From: Bacillota bacterium
GTDB taxonomy: Bacteria > Bacillota > Clostridia > Peptostreptococcales > Anaerovoracaceae
Length of the DNA: 64,000 bases
Assembly (NCBI GenBank): GCA_028724585.1
Contig: JAQYCQ010000019.1
Location: 62,001-126,000, forward strand
Reading direction: 5' to 3'
Program-made: the position numbers and the translations under genes
The notes under the pieces: model-generated
What the model saw: only the letters and a program-made list of their open reading frames with translations
Database searches by the model: none
What the model was told of the DNA's origin: nothing
Shown: piece by piece, positions 1-9,080 of the stretch
Layout: each line of letters opens with the position of its first letter
Numbering within the stretch: the stretch's first letter is position 1

Positions 1-1677
1 ACCCTGCTCCGCATCATAGCCGGAGCAGAGGAGCCCGATTCCGGCAAGGTCACCTACACCAATAATATAAAGAAAGCATATCTGCCGCAGAATCCGGACT
101 ACGAGGGAAAGCTTACCGTATCGGAACAGGCCGCCAGATACCTGGAGATGCTGGGCGGAAACACGCCCGACTACATATGCCGCTCCATGATGACAAAGCT
201 GGGCATAAATGATTTCGACGCTCAGATGGGAACCCTTTCCGGCGGGCAGAGGAAGCGTGTGGCTCTGGCGGCTGTGCTCTGCGTCGAAGCAGACCTCATC
301 ATACTCGACGAGCCTACCAACCACATGGACAACGGTGTCATAGACTGGCTGGAGGACTATCTCACTTCATACAAAGGCGCGGTATTCATGATAACTCACG
401 ACAGGTATTTCCTGGACCGCGTTACCCGCAGGATCGTAGAGATAGACAACGGCTCCCTCTACAGCTACGAGGGCAACTACGATTACTATCTGGAAGCTAA
501 AGCAGCCCGCGAGGAATCCGCCCTCGCTTCGGAGAGGAAACGCGCCACCCTGTATAAAAAGGAGCTGGCATGGATCAGGAGAGGCGCCAGAGCCCGCTCC
601 ACCAAGGCTAAGTCCCACATAGAACGCTTCGAAGAGCTCCGCGACAGCAAGCTCATCATAGACAAGACCGAAATGAACATGGACGCTGCCAGCAGCCGCC
701 TGGGAAAGAAGATCATAGAGATAGAAAACGTGAGCAAATCATACGAAGACAGAAAGCTCATAGACGATTTCTCATACACAGTGCTCAGGAACGACCGCAT
801 AGGCATCATCGGCGACAACGGCAGCGGAAAATCCACCCTGCTCAAGATGATAGTCGGCCAGATAAAGCCGGACTCAGGTACCATCACCATAGGCGAAACG
901 GTAAAGATCGGCTATTTTTCACAGGAGAGCGAAGACCTGGATCCAGACCAGAGAGTCATAAAATACGCGGAAGGCATATCAGACAATGTAAAGACCAGCG
1001 ACGGCTACATGTCAGCCTCACAGATGCTGGAGCGTTTCCTCTTCCCGTCCATCAAGCACTCGGTAAGGATAGGCCAGCTTTCCGGAGGCGAAAAACGCCG
1101 CCTCAGCCTGCTCGGAGTCCTCATGCAGGCGCCTAACGTCCTCATATTCGACGAGCCTACCAACGACCTCGATATCTCCACTCTGACTGTCCTGGAGGAC
1201 TATCTGGACAGCTTCGCCGGAGCAGTCATCATCGTATCCCACGACAGATACTTCCTGGACAGACTCTGCGTGCGCACATTTTCCTTCGAAGGAAACGGCG
1301 TCATCCGCATGTACAACGGCGGATACACAGACACTATGAAAATGAAGGAATACGAGGAGCTGAAAAAAGAGCTGGAAGAAAAGCCTGCTAAAAAGGCTGA
1401 AAAGAAAAGCGTAAAGCGTGAGCACCAGAAAAAGCTGAAGTTCACCTACATGGAACAGAAAGAATACGAAACTATAGACGATGATATAGCTGAACTGGAA
1501 GAAAAAATCGCTGATGTCGACAGACAGCTTGCTGCTGAATCCGGCACCAGCGATTATAAAAAGCTCCAGGAACTTACTGACGAGCGCTCCGCGCTCAATC
1601 GCGAGCTCGACGAAAAGACAGACCGCTGGGTATATCTCAACGAGCTCGCGGAAAAGATAGAGCAGCAGCGCGGCTGA
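1..1677 (+). CDS. ABC-F family ATPase (5' end cut off by window)
   Basis: The frame is open from base 1, so the N-terminus lies outside the window. Two ABC ATPase domains in tandem are visible with no membrane segments, as in ABC-F proteins (Uup/EttA/YkpA type) that act on ribosomes. The first half shows LSGGQRKRV and LIILDEPTNHMD. The second shows a Walker A GDNGSGKST, LSGGEKRRL and LIFDEPTNDLD, then the D-loop/switch SHDRYFLDR. Between the domains is the charged ABC-F linker, and the C-terminus is a Lys/Glu-rich coiled coil that resembles the Uup C-terminal domain. Family assignment is firm. Whether it is a housekeeping factor or an antibiotic-resistance ABC-F cannot be judged. It converges on nnrD. 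Confidence 0.93.
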   Translation, partial: TLLRIIAGAEEPDSGKVTYTNNIKKAYLPQNPDYEGKLTVSEQAARYLEMLGGNTPDYICRSMMTKLGINDFDAQMGTLSGGQRKRVALAAVLCVEADLIILDEPTNHMDNGVIDWLEDYLTSYKGAVFMITHDRYFLDRVTRRIVEIDNGSLYSYEGNYDYYLEAKAAREESALASERKRATLYKKELAWIRRGARARSTKAKSHIERFEELRDSKLIIDKTEMNMDAASSRLGKKIIEIENVSKSYEDRKLIDDFSYTVLRNDRIGIIGDNGSGKSTLLKMIVGQIKPDSGTITIGETVKIGYFSQESEDLDPDQRVIKYAEGISDNVKTSDGYMSASQMLERFLFPSIKHSVRIGQLSGGEKRRLSLLGVLMQAPNVLIFDEPTNDLDISTLTVLEDYLDSFAGAVIIVSHDRYFLDRLCVRTFSFEGNGVIRMYNGGYTDTMKMKEYEELKKELEEKPAKKAEKKSVKREHQKKLKFTYMEQKEYETIDDDIAELEEKIADVDRQLAAESGTSDYKKLQELTDERSALNRELDEKTDRWVYLNELAEKIEQQRG

Positions 1678-1708
1678 GCGGCCGCCTCCGCCTTTAGCGG
1701 CGGCCGCT
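1677..1708. terminator. Shared hairpin between convergent genes
   Basis: A 10-bp perfect stem (AGCGGCCGCC with GGCGGCCGCT) and a 12-nt loop begins at the last base of the ABC-F stop codon; the nnrD stop codon lies in the loop and its last codons in the 3' arm. There is no clear T-run, so it may act as a bidirectional transcript end only weakly. Confidence 0.5.
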
Positions 1709-2575
1709 GTCGAGATACAGCGCGCCGAGTGCTCCGAAAAGGTCGTGCGGGAGCATGGCAGTCTCGCTAATGTGCTCTGAGCATACCTCCGCCGCCCTTC
1801 CGTGAAGCCATACGGCGCAGACCGCCGCGTCCTCCGGCGAAAGGCCCTGGGCCAGCAGGGAGGCGATCATGCCGGCGAGTATATCGCCGCTGCCTCCGCG
1901 GGCCAGACCTGAATTTCCCGATGTGTTTATCCAGACGCCGCCGTCAGGCGATGCTACGATGGTACGGTGCTGTTTCAAAACAGTCACACATCCATTAGCT
2001 CTTGAAAAATCAGAAGCTGCGGACGCGGCCTCTTTTTTTATGTACGAAATGCTCAAGCCTGTCAGCCTCGCCATCTCTCCCGGATGCGGGGTTATGATCA
2101 GGCCGCGTCCTGATGCCGGCTTTGGAAGTCCCGATACCGCGCAGGCGTTGAGAGCGTCGGCGTCGAGAACGACGCTGCAGCCTGCTGCCGGCACCAGGGA
2201 GCGTACCAGGTCGCGGGTATCCGCGCAGTTGGTCATGCCGCATCCCATGAGCAGTGCCGTATAGCCGTTCGAGATCTCTTTGAGGATAGCCGATGAGTTT
2301 GAAGCAGCGATGCTCCCGCCCGCTGAGGGAGCACACGGCAGGCATATTGCCTCCGGCATGCGCGGCAGCACAGTGCTGAATACCTCTTCGACGGACGCCA
2401 GAGTCACTATGCCGGCGCCCGTCCTGAGCGCTCCCTCCGTGCACAGTGCCGCCGCGCCTCTGTACTGGCGCGAGCCGGCCGTTATGAGCACCTTGCCGTA
2501 CGTGCCCTTATGGCTGTCCTCTACCCGTTCCGGGATCCTCTTCCACACTTCTTCTGCTGTTATCTGTCTCATCAT
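1694..2575 (-). CDS. nnrD: ADP-dependent NAD(P)H-hydrate dehydratase
   Basis: 293 aa with the ribokinase-like fold of the YjeF C-terminal (carbohydrate kinase) domain. The enzyme uses ADP to dehydrate the S form of damaged NAD(P)H hydrate. Visible family motifs are KGTYGKVLITAGS near the N-terminus, LDADALNA in the middle, TPHPGEMARL, and the glycine-rich anion hole NSGLARGGSGDILAGMI. The usual N-terminal epimerase domain (NnrE) is absent, so this is the stand-alone dehydratase. The start at 2575 has AAGGAG 8 nt upstream; a second ATG follows directly. It lies downstream of leuB on the same strand but is separated by about 170 bp rich in hairpins, so co-transcription is uncertain. Confidence 0.93.
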   Translation of the reverse strand: MMRQITAEEVWKRIPERVEDSHKGTYGKVLITAGSRQYRGAAALCTEGALRTGAGIVTLASVEEVFSTVLPRMPEAICLPCAPSAGGSIAASNSSAILKEISNGYTALLMGCGMTNCADTRDLVRSLVPAAGCSVVLDADALNACAVSGLPKPASGRGLIITPHPGEMARLTGLSISYIKKEAASAASDFSRANGCVTVLKQHRTIVASPDGGVWINTSGNSGLARGGSGDILAGMIASLLAQGLSPEDAAVCAVWLHGRAAEVCSEHISETAMLPHDLFGALGALYLDSGRR

Positions 2576-2612
2576 TTCGCTGCTCCTTCCGCCGGCTTTT
2601 TCGGGTTTCCGC

Positions 2613-2645
2613 GGCGCGCGGCCTCTTTGCCCTGAGCCGCGCGCC
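2613..2645. repeat. GC-rich hairpin between leuB and nnrD
   Basis: Perfect 10-bp inverted repeat GGCGCGCGGC / GCCGCGCGCC with a 13-nt loop. It is followed at once by a 15-bp mini-hairpin (2649-2663) and another short stem (CGTCTG/CAGACG around 2663-2684). No T-run is present on either strand. It may protect or end the leu mRNA. Confidence 0.5.
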
Positions 2646-2648
2646 TGT

Positions 2649-2663
2649 GTGAGCGGAGCTCAC
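2649..2663. repeat. Mini-hairpin, GGA triloop
   Basis: GTGAGC-GGA-GCTCAC: a 6-bp perfect stem with a GGA loop. The identical sequence recurs at 15461 and 52083. Member of the mini-hairpin family described in the findings. Confidence 0.75.
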
Positions 2664-2745
2664 GTCTGCCGCAATGGGTCAGACGCGGGCTCTCTCATGA
2701 TTCGATCCTAATCTTTGCTATTATCAATATCTTTGCTTTTATCTG

Positions 2746-3819
2746 CTATTTAACTGCCTCTGCGATCAGGCGTCCTGTCTCTACTGTGCCTGAGATCTTT
2801 TCACCCGGCTTGGCGATGTCGCCTGTGCGTACTCCGTCCTTGAGGACCTGCTTAACAGCGTTTTCTATGGCGTCAGCTTCCTTCATGAGGCCGAATGTGT
2901 AGCGGAGCATCATTGCCGCTGAGAGGATAGTCGCCATAGGGTTTGCCTTATCCTGGCCGGCGATGTCAGGAGCGCTTCCGTGGATAGGCTCGTACATGCC
3001 GAAGCTGCCTTCGCCCAGCGACGCTGACGGGAGCATGCCGATGGATCCTGTGATCTGGCTGGCTTCGTCGGAGAGGATATCGCCGAAGAGGTTGCTTGTG
3101 AGGATGACGTCGAACTGCTTAGGGTTCCTTACGATCTGCATAGCGGCGTTGTCTACATAGAAGTGATTGAGCTCTACTTCAGGGTAGTCCTTAGCTACTT
3201 CTTCTACTACGCGTCTCCAGAGTCTGGAGCTGTCGAGTACGTTTGCCTTGTCGACTGACGTTACTTTCTTATTGCGCTTCATAGCCATGTCGAAAGCGAT
3301 CTTTGCTATTCTTCTTACCTCGCCTTCTGAATACTGCTCGATGTCGTATGCGGCAGGGCCCATTTCAGTCTCTCTGCTTCCGCGTTCGCCGAAGTAGATG
3401 CCGCCGATCAACTCTCTGCAGATGACCAGGTCTATCCCGCCTTCTACGAGCTCTGACTTCAGCGGGCAGGCGTCAGCCAGCTCGTCGAAGATCATTGCCG
3501 GGCGCAGGTTAGCGTAGAGCCCCAGTCCTTTTCTGAGTCCGAGGAGGGCTCTCTCAGGGCGGTTGTCAGACGGCTGAGCGTCCCATTTAGGGCCGCCTAC
3601 AGCTCCGAGCAGGACTGCGTCGCTTGCCTTGCAGACATCCAGCGTCTCCTGTGTGAGCGGCTTGCCGTACTCGTCGATGGAGCAGCCTCCTGCCAGCACT
3701 TCAGTGTAATTGAATTCGTGTCCGTATATCTCGCCGACCTTGTCCAGCACCAGCATTGCCTGGTCTACTACTGAAGGTCCGATTCCGTCTCCTTTGATCA
3801 CCGCGATATTGTATTTCAT
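2746..3819 (-). CDS. leuB: 3-isopropylmalate dehydrogenase
   Basis: 357 aa, the full family length. It oxidises and decarboxylates 3-isopropylmalate to 2-oxoisocaproate with NAD+ in cytoplasmic leucine synthesis. Visible features are the N-terminal [15 protein letters not shown], the substrate-binding arginine region [24 protein letters not shown], the lysine/aspartate active-site segment [20 protein letters not shown], and the C-terminal NAD-binding [12 protein letters not shown]. It is the last gene of the leftward leuA-leuC-leuD-leuB operon, 31 bp after leuD. Regulation should come from the T-box ahead of leuA. Confidence 0.97.
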   Translation of the reverse strand: MKYNIAVIKGDGIGPSVVDQAMLVLDKVGEIYGHEFNYTEVLAGGCSIDEYGKPLTQETLDVCKASDAVLLGAVGGPKWDAQPSDNRPERALLGLRKGLGLYANLRPAMIFDELADACPLKSELVEGGIDLVICRELIGGIYFGERGSRETEMGPAAYDIEQYSEGEVRRIAKIAFDMAMKRNKKVTSVDKANVLDSSRLWRRVVEEVAKDYPEVELNHFYVDNAAMQIVRNPKQFDVILTSNLFGDILSDEASQITGSIGMLPSASLGEGSFGMYEPIHGSAPDIAGQDKANPMATILSAAMMLRYTFGLMKEADAIENAVKQVLKDGVRTGDIAKPGEKISGTVETGRLIAEAVK

Positions 3820-3850
3820 CTTTTCAGCACCTCTCTGTTTCCGACTTGTA

Positions 3851-4345
3851 CTATTTGTTTTCCTCTGCCAGTTTGCTCTTAGTGTAATTGATGAGCCCGT
3901 CCTGAGCTATGAGGTTCTGCAGGAACTCAGGCAGCGGCTGAGACTGGTAAGTCTCGCCCTTTGTTTTGTTTGTTATCACTCCTGTGTCGAAATTCACGTC
4001 TATGTCGTCGCCGGCCTCGATCTTTTCGGCAGCCTCAGGGCATTCCATGATAGGAAGGCCGATGTTTATGCAGTTTCTGAAGAAGATGCGGGCGAAGGAG
4101 GAAGCTATGACGCACTTTACGCCTGCCGCCTTGATGGCGATAGGAGCGTGCTCCCTGGATGATCCGCATCCGAAGTTCTTGTCAGCTACAATGAAATCGC
4201 CGTTTTCGACTGAGCCGGAAAACGAGCTGTCTATGTCCTCCATGCAGTGCTTCGCAAGCTCTGAAGGCTCGGAAGTGTTGAGGTATCTTGCCGGAATTAT
4301 TACATCCGTGTCTACGTTGTCTCCGTATTTATATACGCGTCCCAT
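3851..4345 (-). CDS. leuD: 3-isopropylmalate dehydratase small subunit
   Basis: 164 aa, the short LeuD type that pairs with the 420-aa LeuC found in many Clostridia and archaea. The swivel-domain signature is clear: [16 protein letters not shown] near the start and [15 protein letters not shown] in the middle, followed by [17 protein letters not shown]. With LeuC it isomerises 2-isopropylmalate to 3-isopropylmalate. The gene starts 14 bp after the leuC stop, and AGGAGG precedes the ATG. Confidence 0.97.
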   Translation of the reverse strand: MGRVYKYGDNVDTDVIIPARYLNTSEPSELAKHCMEDIDSSFSGSVENGDFIVADKNFGCGSSREHAPIAIKAAGVKCVIASSFARIFFRNCINIGLPIMECPEAAEKIEAGDDIDVNFDTGVITNKTKGETYQSQPLPEFLQNLIAQDGLINYTKSKLAEENK

Positions 4346-4359
4346 TTGACCTTTCCTCC

Positions 4360-5619
4360 TTATAACTCATCAGGGCCGGCTATCCTGCCGAGTACCGATG
4401 AAGCCGCGGCTACGTACGGGCTTGCCAGGTAGACCTCTGAATCTACGTGGCCCATGCGGCCTACGAAGTTCCTGTTAGTTGTTGAAACAGCGCGCTCGCC
4501 TGCCGCCAGGATTCCCATGTGTCCGCCCAGGCAAGGTCCGCAGGTCGGTGTCGAAAAGACAGCGCCCGCCTTGATGAAGATCTCTGCCCAGCCGCGTTTG
4601 ATGCATTCCAGGTATACGGTCTGTGTACCCGGGATGATGATGCATCTCACGTTGTCGTTGACCTTCCTGTCCTTTAAGATCTCGGCAGCCATTTCCATAT
4701 CCTCTATGTTTCCGTTAGTGCATGAACCGATGACAGCCTGATCGATCCTGACTTCGCCCGCCTGATCTACTGTGCGTGTATTCTCAGGAAGGTGAGGGAA
4801 TGATACTGTCGGCTTTATCTCGGAAAGGTCGATCACGTAAGTCTCATCGTACTCGGCGTCTTCGTCAGCCTTGTATACTACAGGCTTTCTCTTTTCTCTT
4901 TCAGCCAGATAGTCGAGAGTTACCTGGTCTACTTCGAATATGCCGTTCTTTGCGCCTGCTTCTATAGCCATGTTAGCCATAGTGAGCCTTGACGCCATGC
5001 TCAGGTTCTTGAGACCGTCGCCCGTGAATTCCATAGACTTGTATCTTGCGCCCTCTACACCGATCATTCCGATGATGTGAAGGATGACGTCCTTGCCGCT
5101 CACCCATTTTGAAGGCTTGCCTGTCAGGACGAATTTAATGGCCGAAGGAACCTTGAACCAGGAAATACCCCTTGCCATGCCGGCGGCTATGTCTGTAGAT
5201 CCCATGCCTGTTGAGAAAGCTCCCAGAGCTCCGTATGTACATGTATGGGAATCAGCGCCTATTACCAAGTCACCTGCGGTGACAAGGCCCTGCTCAGGGA
5301 GCAGGGCGTGCTCGATGCCCACGCGGCCTACCTCGAAGTAGTTGGTGAGCTCCTGTGCCCTTGCGAATTCCCTTACGACCTTGCACTGCTCAGCAGCCTT
5401 GATGTCCTTGTTCGGTGTGAAGTGATCCGGTACCAGGTAGACCCTGTCCTTGTCGAACACCTTGTCGGCGTTCATCTTAGGCAGGTTCTTTATCGCTACC
5501 GGACCTGTTATATCGTTGGCGAGCACGGCATCGAGTTTCGCTTCTATGAACTGGCCGGCTTCAACGTGATCGAGGCCGGCGTGAGCGGCCAGGATCTTCT
5601 GGGTCATTGTCATTCCCAT
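4360..5619 (-). CDS. leuC: 3-isopropylmalate dehydratase large subunit
   Basis: 419 aa, aconitase family. It carries the three cysteines for the [4Fe-4S] cluster: one in [12 protein letters not shown] and two in [20 protein letters not shown] and the [19 protein letters not shown] stretch (shown here in part) match the family. The start ATG at 5619 has AGGAGG at good spacing; a second in-frame ATG two codons later is less likely. It sits between leuA and leuD with 14-bp gaps on both sides, which fits one translationally coupled operon. Confidence 0.97.
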   Translation of the reverse strand: MGMTMTQKILAAHAGLDHVEAGQFIEAKLDAVLANDITGPVAIKNLPKMNADKVFDKDRVYLVPDHFTPNKDIKAAEQCKVVREFARAQELTNYFEVGRVGIEHALLPEQGLVTAGDLVIGADSHTCTYGALGAFSTGMGSTDIAAGMARGISWFKVPSAIKFVLTGKPSKWVSGKDVILHIIGMIGVEGARYKSMEFTGDGLKNLSMASRLTMANMAIEAGAKNGIFEVDQVTLDYLAEREKRKPVVYKADEDAEYDETYVIDLSEIKPTVSFPHLPENTRTVDQAGEVRIDQAVIGSCTNGNIEDMEMAAEILKDRKVNDNVRCIIIPGTQTVYLECIKRGWAEIFIKAGAVFSTPTCGPCLGGHMGILAAGERAVSTTNRNFVGRMGHVDSEVYLASPYVAAASSVLGRIAGPDEL

Positions 5620-5633
5620 CTTGAATTTCCTCC

Positions 5634-7193
5634 TTAGTTCTGCTCTGCAGCAGCTGCAGGCTTGTTCTGGTTCTCTTCGTATATGAGTTTATTTACAGCG
5701 TTTACATACGCGGTCAGGCTGGCTTCTATAACGTCTGTGCTGAGACCTCTGCCCTGTACTCTAGGCTTTTTCCTTCCTTCGAACTCAGGGTCGCTGAGGA
5801 TTACAGTAGCGTCGCCCAGGGCGTCTCCACCCTGTGTGATGGACTGCAGCCTGTAGTCTTCTATATTGAGTTCCTTGCCTACGATCTTGCCCATGGCGTC
5901 GAAAGCAGCGTCGATAGGGCCGTCTCCTGTACCGATCCTTTCGATCTCCTTGCCGTTCTTCTTTAAGCATACGGCAGTGGTCGTCGTGATGGTATTTCCG
6001 CTGTTGGAAACGAAACGGAAGAGCTCGTATACCTTAGGGATCTTGACAGTTTCCTTAGTGACGATAGCTTCGATATCGCTGTCGTATACTTTCTTTTTCT
6101 TGTCGGCTATATCCTTGAACTTCTTAAATGCCACATTCAGTTCTTCGTCCGAGATATTGTAGCCCAGCTCTTCGATGCGTGCCTTGAGGGCAGCTCTGCC
6201 TGAGTGCTTGCCCAGTACCAGGTTCTTCTCTGTGATGCCGATGGATTCAGGGCTGATGATCTCGTAAGTCGCCTTGTTCTTCAGCATGCCGTCCTGGTGG
6301 ATGCCCGCTTCATGAGCGAAGGCGTTCTCGCCGACGATGGCCTTGTTAGGCTGTACCTTCACGCCGGTGATCCTTGTCAGCATCTTGGAAGTACGCATGA
6401 TCTCCGTAGTTGTGATATTGGTATCGGCATCGAAGATGTCTTTCCTTGTCTTGAGGGCCATTACGATCTCTTCCAGAGCGGCGTTTCCGGCGCGCTCGCC
6501 GATTCCATTTATCGTGCATTCCATCTGTCCCGCTCCGGCCTTTACCGCTGCCAGTGAGTTTGCTACAGCCAGGCCCAGATCGTTATGGCAGTGTACCGAG
6601 AGGACTACATCGTCCAGGGCCGGGCATTTTTTCCTTACCTCCATCAGGAAGTTGTAGTACTCGTCAGGAGCAGCGTAGCCTACAGTATCAGGCAGGTTGA
6701 TCGTAGTCGCGCCGGCCTTGATGACAGCATCAATGATCCTCGCCAGGAAATCTGTATCGCTCCTTGTCGCGTCCTCTGCTGAGAACTCTACATCGGATAC
6801 GAACTTCTTAGCTCTCTTTACAGCGCCTACAGCAGCCTCTACGACAGCGTCAGGCTCCATCAGGAGCTTGTATTTCATGTGTATAGGCGAAGTGGCTATG
6901 AATGTGTGGATCCTCGGAGAAACAGCGCCTTTAACGGCTTCTCCGGCTTTATCTATATCGCCCGCGACGGCTCTTGCCAGCGAAGCTACTGTGCAGTCCT
7001 TCATGGCCTCAGCTATCTCTTTTACAGAATTGAAGTCTCCAGGAGATGAAGCGGCAAATCCCGCTTCCATGACATCTATGCCCAGCTTGTCGAGCTGCTT
7101 GGCCATCTCCAGCTTTTCCTTTGAGTTCATGCTGCAGCCTGGTGACTGTTCTCCGTCGCGTAATGTAGTATCAAAAATCTTAATCTGTTTCAT
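5634..7193 (-). CDS. leuA: 2-isopropylmalate synthase
   Basis: 519 aa. It condenses acetyl-CoA with 2-oxoisovalerate, the committed step of leucine synthesis. The N-terminal TIM barrel shows [14 protein letters not shown] at residues 7-20 and the metal-binding HCHNDLG motif; the C-terminal third is the LeuA allosteric (leucine feedback) domain. GGGAGG lies 9 nt before the ATG. It is the first gene of the leu operon, with a T-box leader directly upstream, so expression should rise when tRNA-Leu is uncharged. Citramalate synthase and homocitrate synthase are relatives, but the operon context settles the call. Confidence 0.96.
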   Translation of the reverse strand: MKQIKIFDTTLRDGEQSPGCSMNSKEKLEMAKQLDKLGIDVMEAGFAASSPGDFNSVKEIAEAMKDCTVASLARAVAGDIDKAGEAVKGAVSPRIHTFIATSPIHMKYKLLMEPDAVVEAAVGAVKRAKKFVSDVEFSAEDATRSDTDFLARIIDAVIKAGATTINLPDTVGYAAPDEYYNFLMEVRKKCPALDDVVLSVHCHNDLGLAVANSLAAVKAGAGQMECTINGIGERAGNAALEEIVMALKTRKDIFDADTNITTTEIMRTSKMLTRITGVKVQPNKAIVGENAFAHEAGIHQDGMLKNKATYEIISPESIGITEKNLVLGKHSGRAALKARIEELGYNISDEELNVAFKKFKDIADKKKKVYDSDIEAIVTKETVKIPKVYELFRFVSNSGNTITTTTAVCLKKNGKEIERIGTGDGPIDAAFDAMGKIVGKELNIEDYRLQSITQGGDALGDATVILSDPEFEGRKKPRVQGRGLSTDVIEASLTAYVNAVNKLIYEENQNKPAAAAEQN

Positions 7194-7247
7194 TGTCGTA
7201 CCTCCCAGTACATATCTGCTTCGCTTGATAGCGTGCTATCCGGGACA

Positions 7248-7293
7248 CCAAAAAAACAAAAGTCCCTGAAGCCACGCTGGTGACTTCAGGGAC
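7248..7293 (-). terminator. T-box terminator ahead of leuA
   Basis: On the minus strand, GTCCCTGAAG and CTTCAGGGAC form a stem, followed by a T-rich run (TTTGTTTTTTT). It is the alternative to the T-box antiterminator. Confidence 0.9.
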
Positions 7294-7547
7294 GATAATT
7301 CTTGTATTACCGCGGTACCACCCTGATTACCGTAAAGATACGGTCTCTCGCAAAGCTCTGTCAAGCTTCCGGTCGTGATAACGGAACCTTCCGGCATTCC
7401 TTACACGCTTACACTTTAGGGAATGCTGCTCGGGAGTGAGACTTGACCGCCCGCAGCGTATCGACTCGCAGCACCCGCCGACTCTCTGAAACGCTGTACA
7501 AAGACTATCAATAACTCCGTCTATGCATTTGGTGATTTGCCTTTTAT
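7248..7547 (-). promoter_or_regulatory. T-box leader of the leu operon (leucine type)
   Basis: Reading leftward, the leader holds a Stem I region, a stem III (ACCGTA/TACGGT), the conserved T-box core GGGTGGTACCGCG (around 7310-7323) and a strong terminator. The T-box core pairs with the CCA end of uncharged tRNA and favours antitermination. A CTC (Leu) triplet followed by A near 7438 fits the specifier position, matching leuA downstream. The T-box core is certain; the specifier choice is inference from the 3' side of Stem I. Confidence 0.93.
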
Positions 7548-7553
7548 GCATGC

Positions 7554-7582
7554 ATTATAACCACGCACAGGACATTTGTCAA
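7554..7582 (-). promoter_or_regulatory. Promoter of the leu T-box transcript
   Basis: TTGACA (7577-7582) and TATAAT (7554-7559) on the minus strand with a 17-bp spacer, a consensus vegetative promoter. The -35 box contains the TGA stop codon of the upstream DUF951 gene. Confidence 0.9.
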
Positions 7583-7773
7583 CTGTTTATAACCTTTGAG
7601 ATCATCTTTTCAAGCTTGTTCCTCGGCAGCCTTATCTGGGAGCCGCAAGTAAGGCATCTCAGCTTTATATCCATACCGAGCCTGACGATCTCGAAGTTCT
7701 TACCGCCGCATGGATGCTTCTTTCGAAGCTCTACGACGGTACCTTCCTGCAGAACAGCCGGCATCTTGTTCAC
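7579..7773 (-). CDS. DUF951 family protein
   Basis: 64 aa. It matches the DUF951 pattern of Firmicutes: an N-terminal strand, then KKHPCGGKNFEIVRLGMDIK and RCLTCGSQIRLPRNKLEK. The HPCGG and CLTCG cysteines could bind a metal, but the function is unknown. The start is taken as the GTG at 7773, 2 bp after the serS stop, with AAGG about 9 nt upstream; an in-frame ATG at 7764 is the alternative. It sits right behind serS and is probably co-transcribed with it. Its last codon overlaps the leu promoter -35 box. Confidence 0.8.
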   Translation of the reverse strand: MNKMPAVLQEGTVVELRKKHPCGGKNFEIVRLGMDIKLRCLTCGSQIRLPRNKLEKMISKVINS

Positions 7774-7775
7774 GG

Positions 7776-9053
7776 CTATTTACCTTCGATAACGTCGCAG
7801 CCCATGTAAGGCCTGAGAACCTCAGGAACAGTAACAGTACCGTCCGCGTTCTGGTAGTTCTCCAGGATCGCTGCCAGGCATCTGCCTACAGCCAGTCCTG
7901 AACCATTCAGTGTATGTACATACTCAGGCTTTGACTTAGGGTCCCTTCTGAACCTGATGTTGGCGCGCCTTGCCTGGAAATCCTCAGTGTTGCTGCAGCT
8001 GGAGATCTCTACGTACCTGTTGTAGCTCGGCATCCATACTTCTACGTCGAAAGTCTTGGCTGCGCTGAAGCCTGTGTCGCCTGTGCAGAGAGCGATGACT
8101 CTGTAAGGGAGACCCAGCTTTCTCAGGATATCCTCGGCATTGTCAGTCAGCTTGTCGAGCTCGTCCCATGAATCTTCAGGCTTAACGATCTTGACCATCT
8201 CAACCTTGTTGAACTGGTGCTGCCTGATGATGCCTCTCGTATCCCTGCCGGCTGAACCAGCTTCCTTCCTGAAGCATGCAGTATAGGCAGTGTAGTAAAG
8301 AGGGAGCTCGCTTCCGTCTATGATCTCGTCTGACCTGAGGTTAGTAAGAGGAACCTCAGCTGTAGGGATCAGGAACTCGTCCTTATCCTGTACATAGAAC
8401 ATATCATCTATGAACTTCGGGAGCTGGCCTGTGCCTGTCATGGCTTTCTTTCCTACCAGGAACGGCGGGAATACTTCTGTATAGCCCTGCTCTTCAGTAT
8501 GAGTGTTGAGCATGAAGTTTATGAGGGAACGCTCGAGACGCGCGCCCTTGCCTTTATATACTGTAAATCTGGCGCCGGAGAGCTTAGCTGCCCTGTCGAA
8601 ATCCAGGATGTCGAGATCAGTTCCGATATCCCAGTGTGCCTTAGGCTCGAAGTCGAACTTTGTAGGCTCTCCCCACTTTCTCTGCTCTACGTTCTCAGTC
8701 TCGTCCTTGCCGATAGGAGTAGTAGCGCTCGGAGTGTTAGGGATCCTGAGGAGAACATCTCTCAGCTCGTCCTTAACAGCCTTTACCTGCTCGTCGAGAC
8801 CGCTGATCTGATCAGACAGGCTCTTAAGATCAGCCATGAGCTCAGTCGTATCTTCGCCGGCCTTCTTCATCTGAGGGATCCTCTTGGATTCCTTGTTCTG
8901 CTTAGCCTTGAGAGCCTCTACCTCAGCGAGGAGTTCCCTTCTCTTGTCATCGAGCTCGATGGTCCTGTCGATGTCGTAATCACCTTTGCCGCGGGACATG
9001 ACCGCTTTCTTAACTCCATCGAAGTCCTCGCGGATTCTTTTGATATCAAGCAT
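7776..9053 (-). CDS. serS: Serine--tRNA ligase
   Basis: 425 aa class II synthetase. The N-terminal long antiparallel coiled coil (residues about 25-105) binds tRNA-Ser. The catalytic part shows motif 2 in [23 protein letters not shown] and motif 3 in [17 protein letters not shown]. The start is placed at the ATG at 9053 because GGAGGA lies 8 nt upstream; a TTG five codons earlier overlaps that ribosome-binding site and is rejected. No T-box was seen upstream, unlike the leu and gat operons. Confidence 0.96.
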   Translation of the reverse strand: MLDIKRIREDFDGVKKAVMSRGKGDYDIDRTIELDDKRRELLAEVEALKAKQNKESKRIPQMKKAGEDTTELMADLKSLSDQISGLDEQVKAVKDELRDVLLRIPNTPSATTPIGKDETENVEQRKWGEPTKFDFEPKAHWDIGTDLDILDFDRAAKLSGARFTVYKGKGARLERSLINFMLNTHTEEQGYTEVFPPFLVGKKAMTGTGQLPKFIDDMFYVQDKDEFLIPTAEVPLTNLRSDEIIDGSELPLYYTAYTACFRKEAGSAGRDTRGIIRQHQFNKVEMVKIVKPEDSWDELDKLTDNAEDILRKLGLPYRVIALCTGDTGFSAAKTFDVEVWMPSYNRYVEISSCSNTEDFQARRANIRFRRDPKSKPEYVHTLNGSGLAVGRCLAAILENYQNADGTVTVPEVLRPYMGCDVIEGK

Positions 9054-9080
9054 TATTTGATCCTCCAAATCTATAAATAT

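Noticed and set aside
7327..7551. 74-codon minus-strand ORF in the leu leader
   Set aside because: It falls within the T-box RNA, whose conserved elements explain the sequence.
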